Below are positions 45,167 through 54,359 of a DNA stretch of 64,000 bases, one piece after another. This DNA comes from Comamonas flocculans (GTDB taxonomy: Bacteria > Pseudomonadota > Gammaproteobacteria > Burkholderiales > Burkholderiaceae_C), in contig NZ_CP042344.1 in NCBI RefSeq assembly GCF_007954405.1, forward strand, positions 2,418,001 to 2,482,000, given 5' to 3'. Position numbers and translations under genes: made by a program. Under the pieces are notes generated by a model. The model ran no database searches and was not told where the DNA came from. It saw nothing but the letters and a program-made list of their open reading frames with translations. Position 1 is the stretch's first letter; each line of letters begins with the position of its first letter.

Positions 45167-46828
45167 ATGGCCCAGTATGTTTTTTCGATGAACCGCGTGA
45201 CCAAGACCGTGCCACCCAAGCGGCAGATTCTGAAAGACATTTCCCTGTCTTTTTTTCCGGGCGCGAAGATCGGTGTGCTGGGCCTGAACGGTTCGGGCAA
45301 GTCCAGCCTGCTCAAGATCATGGCGGGCGTGGACAAGGAGTTCGAAGGTGAAGCCCTGCCCATGCCGGGCCTGAGCATTGGCTACCTGCCGCAGGAACCG
45401 CAGCTCGACCCGACGCGCACCGTGCGCGAGGAGGTCGAGGACGCGATGGCCGAGGTCAATGCAGCGCGCGCGCGGCTGGACGAGGTGTATGCGGCCTACG
45501 CCGAAGAGGACGCCGATTTCGACGCCCTGGCGGCCGAGCAGGCGCAGCTCGAAGCCGTCATCGCGGCGGCGGGCACCGACAGCGAGCATCAGCTGGAGAT
45601 AGCCGCCGACGCGCTGCGCCTGCCGCCCTGGGAGGCGGTGATAGGCAAGCTCTCGGGCGGCGAAAAGCGCCGCGTGGCGCTGTGCAAGCTGCTGCTGTCC
45701 AAGCCCGACATGCTGTTGCTCGACGAGCCGACCAACCACCTGGACGCCGAAAGCGTGGAGTGGCTGGAGCAGTACCTGCATCGTTTCCCCGGTACCGTGG
45801 TGGCCATCACCCACGACCGCTACTTCCTGGACAACGCGGCCGAATGGATACTGGAGCTGGACCGCGGCCACGGCATTCCCTACAAGGGCAATTACACGGA
45901 GTGGCTGCTGCAGAAGCAAAACCGCCTGGAGCAGGAGCAAAAGGGCGAGGAGGCACGCGCCAAGGCGCTCAAGAAAGAGCTGGAGTGGGTGCGCCAGAAC
46001 GCCAAGGGGCGCCAGGCCAAGTCCAAGGCGCGCATCGCGCGCTTCGAGGAGCTGTCCGACCACGAATACCAGAAGCGCAACGAAACCCAGGAAATCTTCA
46101 TCCCCGTGGCCGAGCGCCTGGGCACGCAGGTCATCGAATTCCACGGCGTCACCAAGAGCTTTGGCGACCGGGTGCTGATCGACAACCTGAGCTTCACCGT
46201 GCCGGCGGGCGCGATCGTCGGCATCATCGGTCCGAATGGCGCGGGCAAGTCCACGCTATTCAAAATGATAGCAGGCAGGGAACAGCCAGACAGCGGCGAA
46301 GTCGTGCTGGGGCAGACGGTGAAACTTGCCTACGTGGACCAGTCGCGCGACGCGCTGAGCGCCGAGAAGACCGTGTGGGAAGACATCTCGGGCGGGCTGG
46401 ACATCATCAACGTGGGCAAGTTCCAGATGGCCAGCCGCGCTTATTGCGGGCGCTTCAACTTCAATGGTCAGGACCAGCAGAAGAAGGTGGGCAATCTATC
46501 GGGCGGCGAGCGCGGGCGCCTGCACCTGGCCAAGACGCTGATCCAGGGCGCCAACGTGCTGCTGCTGGACGAACCGTCCAATGACCTGGACGTGGAGACC
46601 CTGCGCGCGCTCGAAGACGCCTTGCTGGAGTACGCCGGCACGGTGCTCGTCATCAGCCACGATCGCTGGTTCCTTGACCGCATCGCCACGCACATCCTCG
46701 CCGCCGAGGGCGACAGCCAGTGGTTCTACTTCGATGGCAACTACCAGGAGTACGAGGCGGACAAGAAAAAGCGTCTGGGCGAAGAGGGTGCCGCGCCGAA
46801 ACGGGTACGCTACAAGGCTTTGAAGTAA
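45167..46828 (+). CDS. ettA: Energy-dependent translational throttle protein EttA (ABC-F)
   Basis: The 553-residue protein has two ABC domains: [14 protein letters not shown] with [16 protein letters not shown] and [12 protein letters not shown], then [16 protein letters not shown] with [15 protein letters not shown] and [12 protein letters not shown]. The arm and linker lie between them ([20 protein letters not shown] to [12 protein letters not shown]). EttA binds the ribosomal E site and gates the first peptide bond according to ATP/ADP ratio. The second Walker A region is encoded by AT-rich, rare codons (cta, aaa, ata, gca), unlike its surroundings. Confidence 0.95.
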   Translation: MAQYVFSMNRVTKTVPPKRQILKDISLSFFPGAKIGVLGLNGSGKSSLLKIMAGVDKEFEGEALPMPGLSIGYLPQEPQLDPTRTVREEVEDAMAEVNAARARLDEVYAAYAEEDADFDALAAEQAQLEAVIAAAGTDSEHQLEIAADALRLPPWEAVIGKLSGGEKRRVALCKLLLSKPDMLLLDEPTNHLDAESVEWLEQYLHRFPGTVVAITHDRYFLDNAAEWILELDRGHGIPYKGNYTEWLLQKQNRLEQEQKGEEARAKALKKELEWVRQNAKGRQAKSKARIARFEELSDHEYQKRNETQEIFIPVAERLGTQVIEFHGVTKSFGDRVLIDNLSFTVPAGAIVGIIGPNGAGKSTLFKMIAGREQPDSGEVVLGQTVKLAYVDQSRDALSAEKTVWEDISGGLDIINVGKFQMASRAYCGRFNFNGQDQQKKVGNLSGGERGRLHLAKTLIQGANVLLLDEPSNDLDVETLRALEDALLEYAGTVLVISHDRWFLDRIATHILAAEGDSQWFYFDGNYQEYEADKKKRLGEEGAAPKRVRYKALK

Positions 46829-46873
46829 AACACTGCCTTCGGCCGCACACGTCGTCGGGATTACGCTTACGCC

Positions 46874-48055
46874 ATGTCGGGCTCTTCTGCAGATTCGGTA
46901 GCCATTTACAGGGCCGGCATCGTCGGCGCGGTCAAGCGCGCCAGCGCGCTCATGGCAGACCTGTTGCAGCAGGTGCGTGCAGACTGGCCGCAAGGCAGCC
47001 ACAGTGGCGCGCTCGACGCGCAGGCACTGCAACTGCTGCTCAAGAACGAAGTCAAGCTGGTTACCCAGTTCCCGCTGATGATGCTGGAGCTGTTTGCCCA
47101 AGGCACGGCAACGCAGGCGGGGACGGCCTTCGCGGGCGGCAAGCCCGGCGCGCCCGCAAGGAGCGATGTGCGTTTGCGCGTGGACATGGTGCGTGTGCGC
47201 CAGAGCATCGCCGCCGAGGTAGGGCCGGCGCTCTCCGAACTCGATACGCTGATTGGCGCCGCTCAGGGGTTCGATCGCGTCCAGCCCGAGCGCAACCCGC
47301 TACGCCCGGGCAACTACGTGCGTGCACTGTTCGCGGTGGTCTATGGGCTGGACGCGCCAGCGGAAATCTGCCGCCTGTGGCTGCAGCGCATGGCGCCGGC
47401 GCTCGGACCGTTGCTGGCAAGGGAATATCTGCGTGTCTCCGAGCAGCTGCGCGGGCACGGCATTCAGCCTCTGCATTACCTCTCGACTGGCCGCAGCAGG
47501 TTCTCCGATCTCGCAGGGGACGAGCGTGGCATGGGGGCGCGTATGGACGTGGCCGAAAGCTTTCTGACGCCGCTGGGCCAGGAGGCCTTGCCGGACATCG
47601 ATTCTTCGATGTGGGACTCGGTGCGTCCCGCTTCGACCCTGCAGGTGCCCGAAGCGGGGGAGTCCGCAGCCGCGCTGCTCGGCGGGGACGCATCCGGGAC
47701 GCCGCCGGCTGCGGACGACCGGGCGGCTTCGCATGTGCAGGAGGCTGCACGGTCATACAACGGACTTGCCGAGTCCGTGCCCAAAGCCGCTGCGGCCGAC
47801 GTCTCCGCGTCGGCTGCGGCAGCGGATTCCGAGGCAGCGCAGCCGCCGGGCCAGACCGGGCTGCAATTGGGCGACTGGGTGGAGATCCGCGCGGCCCAAG
47901 GCCAGGTGCGCACGCAGTTGACCTGGCTCAGCCCGCGCGAGACCTTGTTTCTTTTCACCCAGGCCGATGGCAGCACCCAGAGCATGACCTCGCGCATGGT
48001 CGTGCGGCTGCTCGATAGCGGCGCGATGAAGCGTGCGGGCGGTGCAAGCCAATGA
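46874..48055 (+). CDS. DUF1631 family protein, short form
   Basis: The 393-residue protein matches the C-terminal part of the DUF1631 family: ALMADLLQQVRADWPQGSHS and LDTLIGAAQGFDRVQPERNPLRPGNYVRAL come early, a low-complexity Ala/Ser/Asp linker lies around residues 250-320, and the end is LGDWVEIRAAQGQVRTQLTWLSPRETLFLFTQADG. That last part resembles the PilZ-like end of longer members, which are commonly 700 or more residues. No coding remnant of a missing part is seen upstream. Function is unknown. Confidence 0.75.
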   Translation: MSGSSADSVAIYRAGIVGAVKRASALMADLLQQVRADWPQGSHSGALDAQALQLLLKNEVKLVTQFPLMMLELFAQGTATQAGTAFAGGKPGAPARSDVRLRVDMVRVRQSIAAEVGPALSELDTLIGAAQGFDRVQPERNPLRPGNYVRALFAVVYGLDAPAEICRLWLQRMAPALGPLLAREYLRVSEQLRGHGIQPLHYLSTGRSRFSDLAGDERGMGARMDVAESFLTPLGQEALPDIDSSMWDSVRPASTLQVPEAGESAAALLGGDASGTPPAADDRAASHVQEAARSYNGLAESVPKAAAADVSASAAAADSEAAQPPGQTGLQLGDWVEIRAAQGQVRTQLTWLSPRETLFLFTQADGSTQSMTSRMVVRLLDSGAMKRAGGASQ

Positions 48056-48082
48056 AAAAGGGCCTGCGCGGTACACAGGCCC
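48055..48082 (-). terminator. Intrinsic terminator of the liv operon
   Basis: GGGCCTG (48060-48066) and CAGGCCC (48076-48082) form a seven-base stem. Reading leftward it is followed by TTTTT (48055-48059). It lies 50 bases past the livF stop and touches the end of the convergent DUF1631 gene. Confidence 0.8.
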
Positions 48083-48132
48083 CGGTGGCTTGAAGGGAGA
48101 GCCGGCGCTCGTGCCACCGGCCCTGCAGACAC

Positions 48133-48831
48133 TCAGACCCCGAGATAGCGCTGGATGACTTCGGGCTGCTTTTTCAGCTCGGCGGTCGTGCCCTCGTGCA
48201 CGATCTGGCCATTGTTCAGGATGTAGGCGCGGCTTGCGAGGGCCATCGCGGCCGCCAGATTCTGCTCGATCAGCACAATGGTCTGGCCTGCCTTGGCCAG
48301 GTCGTGGCAGACCCGGATCAGGTCTTGCACGATCACCGGCGCCAGTCCCTCGAAGGGCTCGTCCAGCAGGATGATCTTGGGGTCGCGCACGAGCGCCCGG
48401 GCAATCGCCAGCATCTGCTGCTCGCCGCCGGACAGGTCGGTGCCGCGGCTGGTCTTGCGTTCATGCAGCCGCGGAAAGATGGAGTAGATGCGCTCCAGCG
48501 GCCATTTGTTCTTCGCGGTGAGCCCGGCGAGGACGATGTTCTCCTCGACGTTCAGGCTGCCGAAGACGCGCCGCTCCTCATGCACCAATTGCAGCCCGGC
48601 CATGGCGATCTCGTGGGCCTTCTTGCCGGCCACCTCGACGCCATCGAGCTTGACGCTGCCGGTCTTGGGCTTGACCACTCCGGCCAGGCTCTTGAAGGTG
48701 GTGGACTTGCCGGCGCCGTTGCGTCCCAGCAGGGCCACCACCTCGTTCTTTTCCACGCGCATTCCGACATCGAAGAGGATGTGGCTGTCGCCGTAGTAGC
48801 TGTTGACTCCGCTGACTTCTAGCAGGCTCAT
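48133..48831 (-). CDS. livF: Branched-chain amino-acid-type ABC transporter ATP-binding protein LivF
   Basis: The 232-residue ATPase has Walker A GRNGAGKSTTFKSLAG near residue 35, signature LSGGEQQMLAIARAL, Walker B IILLDEPFEGLAP and the switch region IVLIEQNLAAAMALASRAYIL. It overlaps the livMG fusion gene by four bases. It powers import together with the fused permease-ATPase, LivH and the binding protein encoded upstream. Confidence 0.93.
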   Translation of the reverse strand: MSLLEVSGVNSYYGDSHILFDVGMRVEKNEVVALLGRNGAGKSTTFKSLAGVVKPKTGSVKLDGVEVAGKKAHEIAMAGLQLVHEERRVFGSLNVEENIVLAGLTAKNKWPLERIYSIFPRLHERKTSRGTDLSGGEQQMLAIARALVRDPKIILLDEPFEGLAPVIVQDLIRVCHDLAKAGQTIVLIEQNLAAAMALASRAYILNNGQIVHEGTTAELKKQPEVIQRYLGV

Positions 48832-50651
48832 TGCGTCTCTCCATGCACGCCGCCGAGGTAGGCTTCCTGCACCAAGGCGTTGTTCTTGATTTCGTCCGGG
48901 GTGCCCTCGACGAGCAGACGCCCTTCCTGCAGCACGGTCACGCGTTCGACCAGTTCGAACAGCGAATCCATGTCGTGGTCGATGATGACCAGCGTGCGCC
49001 CCTTGGCGATGGACTTGAGCAGGGCCACGGTTTCTATTCGTTCCTCCGCGCTCATGCCGGCCAGCGGTTCGTCGAGCAGCAGCAGCGAAGGGGAGGTGGC
49101 CAGTGCCAGGCCCACTTCCAGCCGGCGTTTTTCACCATAGGCCAGGTCGGCGACCTGGGCATCGAGCCGGTGCGTCAGATGTACCAGCGCCGCGGTGCTC
49201 TCCACCTGCGCCGTCAGGCCGCGAACCTTGTCCATGGACTTGAGCAGATCGGCCTTGAACTTGCCGCGCAGTTCTGCCAGGGCAGAGATCATCAGGTTCT
49301 GGCGCACGGTCAGGCGCTCGAACAGCTGATTGATCTGGTAGCTCTTGGTCAGGCCGATCTGGCAGGCTTCGGTCACGCCCATGTGGGTGATGTCGCGCCC
49401 GTCGAACTTGATGGTTCCCGAGGTCGGCTTGACTTCGCAGGTGAGCATCTTGAAGAAGGTGCTCTTGCCCGCGCCGTTGGGGCCGATGATGCCGCGGATC
49501 TCGCCATAGTTGACGGCAAAGTCGATGTCGCTGTTGGCGGCGATGCCACCATAGTGCTTGGTCAGCCCCTTGACCTCGATGATGTGTCCGCTCTGGTTGC
49601 GCGTGCTCTTGTGGCGCAGCGCACCGGTGCTGGCCGTGGGCATGGCCGTGGCGGGCTCGGGAGCGCTGGTTCTCTTGTGGGTGCCGACGAGTTTGTGGTA
49701 GATGTCCACGAACAGGCCCACCAGGCCGCGGCGCAGGAACACCACCAGGAGCACGAACACGATGCCCAGGATCAGCTTCCAGGTGGCGCCCAGATTGAGC
49801 ACGGTCTGGAAGAAGTCGCTCAGCAGCAGCCAGGTGGCCGAGCCCAGCAGCGGGCCGAAGAGCGTGCCCGCGCCGCCGATGGCGGTCATCATCACGACCT
49901 CGCCAGAGGTGGCGAACATGAAGGCGTCCGGCGGCATGAAGCCCTGCATGACCGCCAGCAACCCCCCACCGAAGCCCGCATACATGGCCGCGACGATGAA
50001 CACCACCAGCTTGTAGCGGTGGATGTTGTGGCCCAGCGCCAGCGCACGGTCGGGGTTTTCGCGGATTGCGCGCATCACCAGCCCGAAGGGCGAGCGCACC
50101 ATGCGCAGCGCAATCGCCAGGCCGATGAAGAACCAGAAGGCGAAAAAGGCGTATTGCTCGAGGTCGCTCTTGAACTGGATGGTGGTGAACCCGAGGCCCA
50201 GACTGGCCGAAGGCACGCCGGGCAGGCCGTTCTCGCCCCCGGTGTACTCCGCGAGCGGGTTGAACTCCATGAAGAAGAACACCTCGGCGATCGCCACCGT
50301 GATCATCGCGAAGTAGATGCCGGTGCGTCGCAGTGCCACCATGCCGACGAGGTAGCCGGCGACGCCGGCCACGATGGTGCCGAAGATGATGGCCAGCACC
50401 ACGTTGGTGAACGAGGTCTGCGTCAGCAGATAGGCCGCGAACATGCCGCCGGTACCGAAGAAGGCCGACTGGCCGAAGGACAGCAGGCCGGTGTAGCCGA
50501 ACAGCAGGTCAAAGCCTATGCCGACCAGACCGAAGATCATGATCCGGTTGATCGTCGCCGGCGTAAAACCGAGCGGCGGGAGGATGAAGGGGACGGCAAT
50601 CAGGGCGAGCAGCGTCAGCAGCTCGGCAAGAAATGGAATTTTTCTGGACAT
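48828..50651 (-). CDS. livM: Fused LivM permease and LivG ATP-binding protein
   Basis: From ATG 50651 the single frame encodes 607 residues. Residues 1-320 are a LivM permease with about eight to ten membrane helices (FGLVGIGFDLLFGYTGLLSFGQSAFFGTG, GGAGTLFGPLLGSATWLLL). A linker (residues 320-355) leads to a LivG ATPase with [43 protein letters not shown] and VIIDHDMDSLFELVERV. No internal stop or frameshift is seen. An ATG eleven codons upstream overlaps livH and is less likely. Its partners are LivH and LivF. Confidence 0.9.
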   Translation of the reverse strand: MSRKIPFLAELLTLLALIAVPFILPPLGFTPATINRIMIFGLVGIGFDLLFGYTGLLSFGQSAFFGTGGMFAAYLLTQTSFTNVVLAIIFGTIVAGVAGYLVGMVALRRTGIYFAMITVAIAEVFFFMEFNPLAEYTGGENGLPGVPSASLGLGFTTIQFKSDLEQYAFFAFWFFIGLAIALRMVRSPFGLVMRAIRENPDRALALGHNIHRYKLVVFIVAAMYAGFGGGLLAVMQGFMPPDAFMFATSGEVVMMTAIGGAGTLFGPLLGSATWLLLSDFFQTVLNLGATWKLILGIVFVLLVVFLRRGLVGLFVDIYHKLVGTHKRTSAPEPATAMPTASTGALRHKSTRNQSGHIIEVKGLTKHYGGIAANSDIDFAVNYGEIRGIIGPNGAGKSTFFKMLTCEVKPTSGTIKFDGRDITHMGVTEACQIGLTKSYQINQLFERLTVRQNLMISALAELRGKFKADLLKSMDKVRGLTAQVESTAALVHLTHRLDAQVADLAYGEKRRLEVGLALATSPSLLLLDEPLAGMSAEERIETVALLKSIAKGRTLVIIDHDMDSLFELVERVTVLQEGRLLVEGTPDEIKNNALVQEAYLGGVHGETQ

Positions 50652-50670
50652 CTGGAACTCTGCTCGGGAT

Positions 50671-51546
50671 TTAGGTGCGACCAATAGAGCCCATCAGACC
50701 GCGCGGCCGGAAGACCAGGACGAGGGTCATGGCTACGAAGAGCATGATCATGGAATAGGCCGGGTTGACCATCGAGGTCAGCGAGATGATCTCCCCCGCG
50801 ATCAGGCCGCCGAGGATGGCGCCGGGAAAGGACCCCACGCCGCCGATCACCACCACCACGAAGGTCTGCACCAGGATGGCGTCACCGCTGTCGGGCGACA
50901 TCGCGACCACGGGTGAATAGACGATGCCCGAGAAGCCCGCTGCCATTGCGCCTATGCCGAACACCAGCGTGAAGACCTTGTAGACGTTGATGCCGAGCGA
51001 ATCGACGGCCACCGAATCTTCGATGCCCGCGCGCACGATCATGCCGATGCGCGTGCGGTACAGCACCCAGTAGAGCACCAGCAACGCCACCGCGATGATG
51101 CCCAACAGCGCCAGGCGGTAGGTGGGATAGACCATGAAGCCCATGTTGGTGATGCCGCCGAAGATGTCCGGCGGTGGCACCTTCTTGGACAGGCTGCCGA
51201 AAAAGTAACGGATCAACTCGGCGAAGACGATGCTCAGGCCGAAGGTCACGAGCAGTTGGTCTTCGTCGGGCCTTGAGTAAAAGTGCTTGATGATCACCTG
51301 TTCCATGATCACGCCGACGACCATGACGAACAGGGCTCCGGCAGCCACGGCCAGAATGAAGGAATGCGAATATTCAAACGCGAGCCAGCCCGCATACCCG
51401 CCGAGCATGAACAATGCGCCATGCGCCAGATTGAGCACGCCCAGCGTGCCGTAAATGATCGTCAGGCCGGAAGAGATAAGCGCCAGCAGCGCCCCTAATA
51501 CTAGCCCGTTGAACAATTGCGATAGGAAATTGGCTGTGTTAATCAC
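50671..51546 (-). CDS. livH: Branched-chain amino-acid-type ABC permease LivH
   Basis: The 291-residue permease starts at GTG 51546 and has about eight hydrophobic helices. Family motifs are LSQLFNGLVLGALLALISSGLTIIYGTLGVLNLAHG, with the conserved G-x-x-NxAHG loop, and GGVGSFPGAILGGLIAGEII. It forms the membrane channel with the LivM half of the fusion protein encoded 19 bases downstream. Substrate preference among amino acids, amides or urea cannot be told from the permease. Confidence 0.92.
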   Translation of the reverse strand: MINTANFLSQLFNGLVLGALLALISSGLTIIYGTLGVLNLAHGALFMLGGYAGWLAFEYSHSFILAVAAGALFVMVVGVIMEQVIIKHFYSRPDEDQLLVTFGLSIVFAELIRYFFGSLSKKVPPPDIFGGITNMGFMVYPTYRLALLGIIAVALLVLYWVLYRTRIGMIVRAGIEDSVAVDSLGINVYKVFTLVFGIGAMAAGFSGIVYSPVVAMSPDSGDAILVQTFVVVVIGGVGSFPGAILGGLIAGEIISLTSMVNPAYSMIMLFVAMTLVLVFRPRGLMGSIGRT

Positions 51547-51604
51547 ATTGCCCCGCCGTGGTTGTCAATCGATTCAATAAACGGAGTGCGCCACCAGCCC
51601 CTGA

Positions 51605-51620
51605 GTGAATCGATATTCAC
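51605..51620. promoter_or_regulatory. Inverted repeat upstream of livH
   Basis: GTGAAT-CGAT-ATTCAC is a six-base arm pair around a four-base centre, 59 bases upstream of livH. A related TGAATCGATTGACA on the minus strand at about 51562-51575 contains a good -35 (TTGACA). Both could bind a regulator such as the nearby IclR protein. Confidence 0.35.
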
Positions 51621-51699
51621 ACAGGGCCGGCTTTTCCAAAGGGAAGGGCGCAGTCAGGCGTGCCGTTGCCGAAATGGTTCAGACACGCCTGCTGGTTTC

Positions 51700-53049
51700 T
51701 CAGGTGTAATCGCCCAGCTTGCAGCCGAAGGCGTCGGGCTTTTGAATGACCTTGGCGCCATCGACGATTTCGACGATGTCCCAGAAGTCCTCGTCGTTCT
51801 TCATGTCCTTCTTTTCCTTGCCGCGCACGATGATCACCGGGCGCACGCACTGGTGGTCTTCGGGGCGGTAGTGCACGTCACCGAGCAGCGAAGGAATGGT
51901 TTCGCCCTTTTCCCACTGCTTGATCACGTCGGGGGGGTAGAAGCTGCCGGCCTCGGTGACCATGCGCGCCCAGTGCGCGAAGCTCACATAGCCGTTTTCG
52001 GCACCCCACTCCGGGCGATAACCGTACTTCTTGTGGAAGGACTCGACGAACATCTTGGCCAGCGGGTACTTGTCTTCCAGCGTCCACCAGAAGTCGGTCG
52101 CCGCGTAGACGCCGTGCGTGATGTCCACGCCGGCTTCCTTGGCGATGAACGGAATCTGGTAGGGCAACACCAGCGTCATCTTCGGGATCAGGCCGAACTG
52201 CTTGGCCTGCTGCGAGGACAGCACCGCGTCACGGCCCCAGTTGACGTTGATCAGGAACTCTGCGCCCGAATTGGCGATGTTGGTCAGGTACTGGCTGAAG
52301 TCCTGCGTGCCCAGGGGCGAGACCTGGTTGGTCACCATCTTCCAGCCACCTTCCTTGGTCAGGTAGTTGTTGACCGATTCGGTGGTGGTGTGGCCGTAGG
52401 TGTAGTCCGGCGTCATGAACGCGGCCTTGCGGTTCTTGCCGAACTGCTTGACCAGGATGGGACCGATGGCGTTGGCGGTCATCTCGCCGTAGACGCCCTG
52501 GCGGAAGCCGTAGCGCACGCAATCCTTGCCGGTGGTGTCGTTGGAGCCCGAGATGGCCGCCATGTAAATGATTTTTTCGCGCTGCGCGAACTTGTTCATC
52601 GCCACTGCCACGGCCGAGGAGGTCGATCCGGTCATGGCGATGATCTTGTTCTGCGCGATGAAGGTCTGCGAGACCTGCAGTGCCTGGTTGGGTTTGGCGG
52701 CCGAGTCGGCCGAAAGCAGCTTCACCTTCTTGCCGTTGACGCCGCTGTTGACCTTGGGTGCGAGCGCCTTCATCAGCTCATGGTTGGTGTTGATGTGCTC
52801 GATGGCCAGCTCCATGCCCTTGAGCTCGTCGGCGCCCTGCACCGCATAGGTGCCGGTCAGGGGCACGGCGGCGCCCAGATAGACGGTGTCGCCCTGCGAG
52901 CCCTCGGGCCAGGTTGCGCCCAGCTTGGGCTTGTCCTGGGCCATGGCCCATTGCACGCCCCCGAGGCCGGTGGCCACCATGCCGCCCGCAGCGCTGATTT
53001 GCAGTGCGCTGCGACGTGACACGCCGTTTGTCGATTCAAACTTGGACAT
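51700..53049 (-). CDS. ABC transporter substrate-binding protein (Liv/urea-amide type)
   Basis: ATG 53049 follows an excellent ribosome site (AAGGAGACAT), giving 449 residues; an upstream extension in the same frame is ignored. The N-terminus SRRSALQISAAGGMVATGLGGV is a twin-Arg-like export signal ending at AMAQD. The type I periplasmic-binding fold has VYLGAAVPLTGTYAVQGADELKGMELAIEHIN, MTGSTSSAVAVAMNKFAQRE, AAFMTPDYTYGHTTTES and GRDAVLSSQQAKQFGL. It is the likely ligand receptor of the livHMGF importer downstream. The ligand is unknown. Confidence 0.9.
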   Translation of the reverse strand: MSKFESTNGVSRRSALQISAAGGMVATGLGGVQWAMAQDKPKLGATWPEGSQGDTVYLGAAVPLTGTYAVQGADELKGMELAIEHINTNHELMKALAPKVNSGVNGKKVKLLSADSAAKPNQALQVSQTFIAQNKIIAMTGSTSSAVAVAMNKFAQREKIIYMAAISGSNDTTGKDCVRYGFRQGVYGEMTANAIGPILVKQFGKNRKAAFMTPDYTYGHTTTESVNNYLTKEGGWKMVTNQVSPLGTQDFSQYLTNIANSGAEFLINVNWGRDAVLSSQQAKQFGLIPKMTLVLPYQIPFIAKEAGVDITHGVYAATDFWWTLEDKYPLAKMFVESFHKKYGYRPEWGAENGYVSFAHWARMVTEAGSFYPPDVIKQWEKGETIPSLLGDVHYRPEDHQCVRPVIIVRGKEKKDMKNDEDFWDIVEIVDGAKVIQKPDAFGCKLGDYT

Positions 53050-53415
53050 ATGTCTCCTTCGTGGTTGGTAATCGTGATCCGAATCCCATGGCAATCGATG
53101 GATTGCCAATGGCCTTGAAGCGCACGGTGGCCGGTTTGAGTGCCAGTCCGAAATTGCAGCGGACCGTCCGTTTCAATCACTGGCCATCGATGCCAGTGCA
53201 TGGTCTTCCACACGCGACGCTATGCAATGTAGGCCCGTGGCGCAATAGAGCCTAGACTCGAAAACCCCGAGAAAATACGCGCTTTCAGACGCCCCAATGT
53301 CAGGCGCGCGTAAGAGATTGGCCGATGGCGCGCCTCGGCGCGCATTCGTTCAATGCCGCGAAGTGCGGGCAGCGCATGCGGTTTGGGACGCGGCCCGGCA
53401 TGCGCCGGGCGAGTA
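53050..53415. other. Gap between the binding-protein and iclR genes
   Basis: These 366 bases contain no supported gene. They should hold the leftward promoter of the binding-protein gene. Two GC-rich hairpins are visible: GCGCGCC/GGCGCGC at 53328-53343, and GCCCGGC/GCCGGGC at 53393-53410. The latter lies directly after the iclR stop and may end that transcript, though no T-run follows. Confidence 0.5.
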
Positions 53416-54225
53416 TCAGGGGTTGCCTGCAGTGCGCTTGGCGCGCGCCTTGGGCGTATAGCCGAGGGCGAGAGAAATTTCCTGAGCGCAGGACTGCAGC
53501 TTGGGCAGCCAGCCGTCGTCGAGCCGATCCGCTGGCGCCGAAATGGACAGCCCGGCCACCAGTTCGCCCTGGTCGTCGTGGATGCCGGCGGCGATGCAGC
53601 GCACGCCGATTTCCAGCTCCTCGTTGTCGCGCGCCATGCCGTACTGGCGCGCGTGCGAGAGCTCGCGCTCGAGCAGCGGCAATTGGGTGATGCTGTTGCG
53701 CGTATGTCCGGGCAAACCGGTGCGTGCGCAGTAGGCGCGCACGCGTTGCGGCTCTTCCGCCGCGAGGAAGAGCTTGCCGGTGGAAGTCAGATGCAGCGGT
53801 GCATGCCCGCCGATGGCGCGCACCACCTGCATGCCCGAGCGCTCGCTGTAGGCGCGCTCGATGTAGACGATCTCGTCGCCCTGGCGCACGCTGAGGTTGA
53901 CCGGCTGCTGGATGAGCTTGTGCAGCCTGCGCATCGGCAAAATCGCCGCGTCGCGCACGTTCAACCTCGCCTTGACGAGATTGCCCAGCTCCAGCAGGCG
54001 CATGCCCAGGCGATAGCTGCCTGATTCGGGCCGGTCCACGAAGCGGCCTATGGTCAGGTCGTGCAGGATGCGGTGGGCGGTGGACGGGTGCAGGCCGGAG
54101 CGGTCGCTGAGGTCCTTGAGTGAAACTGGTTCATCGCGTGCCGCCAGAATGTCGATGAGCTGGAACATGCGCTCCAGCACCTGCACGCTGGGACGGGGCG
54201 ACAGATCGGAAGACGGTTTTTTCAT
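53416..54225 (-). CDS. IclR family transcriptional regulator
   Basis: The 269-residue protein has a winged helix-turn-helix at residues 15-85 (VLERMFQLIDILAARDEPVS, LSDRSGLHPSTAHRILHDL, SGSYRLGMRLLELG). The IclR effector domain follows (VNLSVRQGDEIVYIERAYSERSG, LTSTGKLFLAAEE, NEELEIGVRCIAAGIHDDQGELVAGLSISAPADRL). It lies between the Liv operon and a divergent hydrolase-synthetase pair, so it may control either side. An AT-rich palindrome just upstream is a candidate operator. Confidence 0.93.
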   Translation of the reverse strand: MKKPSSDLSPRPSVQVLERMFQLIDILAARDEPVSLKDLSDRSGLHPSTAHRILHDLTIGRFVDRPESGSYRLGMRLLELGNLVKARLNVRDAAILPMRRLHKLIQQPVNLSVRQGDEIVYIERAYSERSGMQVVRAIGGHAPLHLTSTGKLFLAAEEPQRVRAYCARTGLPGHTRNSITQLPLLERELSHARQYGMARDNEELEIGVRCIAAGIHDDQGELVAGLSISAPADRLDDGWLPKLQSCAQEISLALGYTPKARAKRTAGNP

Positions 54226-54256
54226 GGCACAGCACTCGTTACACGGGAGCGCATTT

Positions 54257-54273
54257 TATATTGTGAAAATATA
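54257..54273. promoter_or_regulatory. AT-rich palindrome upstream of iclR (candidate operator)
   Basis: TATATT-GTGAA-AATATA has perfect six-base arms in an AT island within very GC-rich DNA, 32 bases upstream of iclR and 87 bases before the divergent hydrolase gene. The position suits autoregulation by the IclR protein and control of the divergent promoter. Confidence 0.5.
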
Positions 54274-54359
54274 TCGGCAGGCATCTCCCGCTCAGCATGC
54301 TTTCCGTGCGGCGCGCTGGCTGCGACAATGGTTGCGATTTGAAGGGGTACAAGGACGTG

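Noticed and set aside
45167..46828. ABC-F antibiotic-resistance factor
   Set aside because: The arm, linker and overall pattern match EttA, a housekeeping translation factor, not ribosome-protection resistance proteins.
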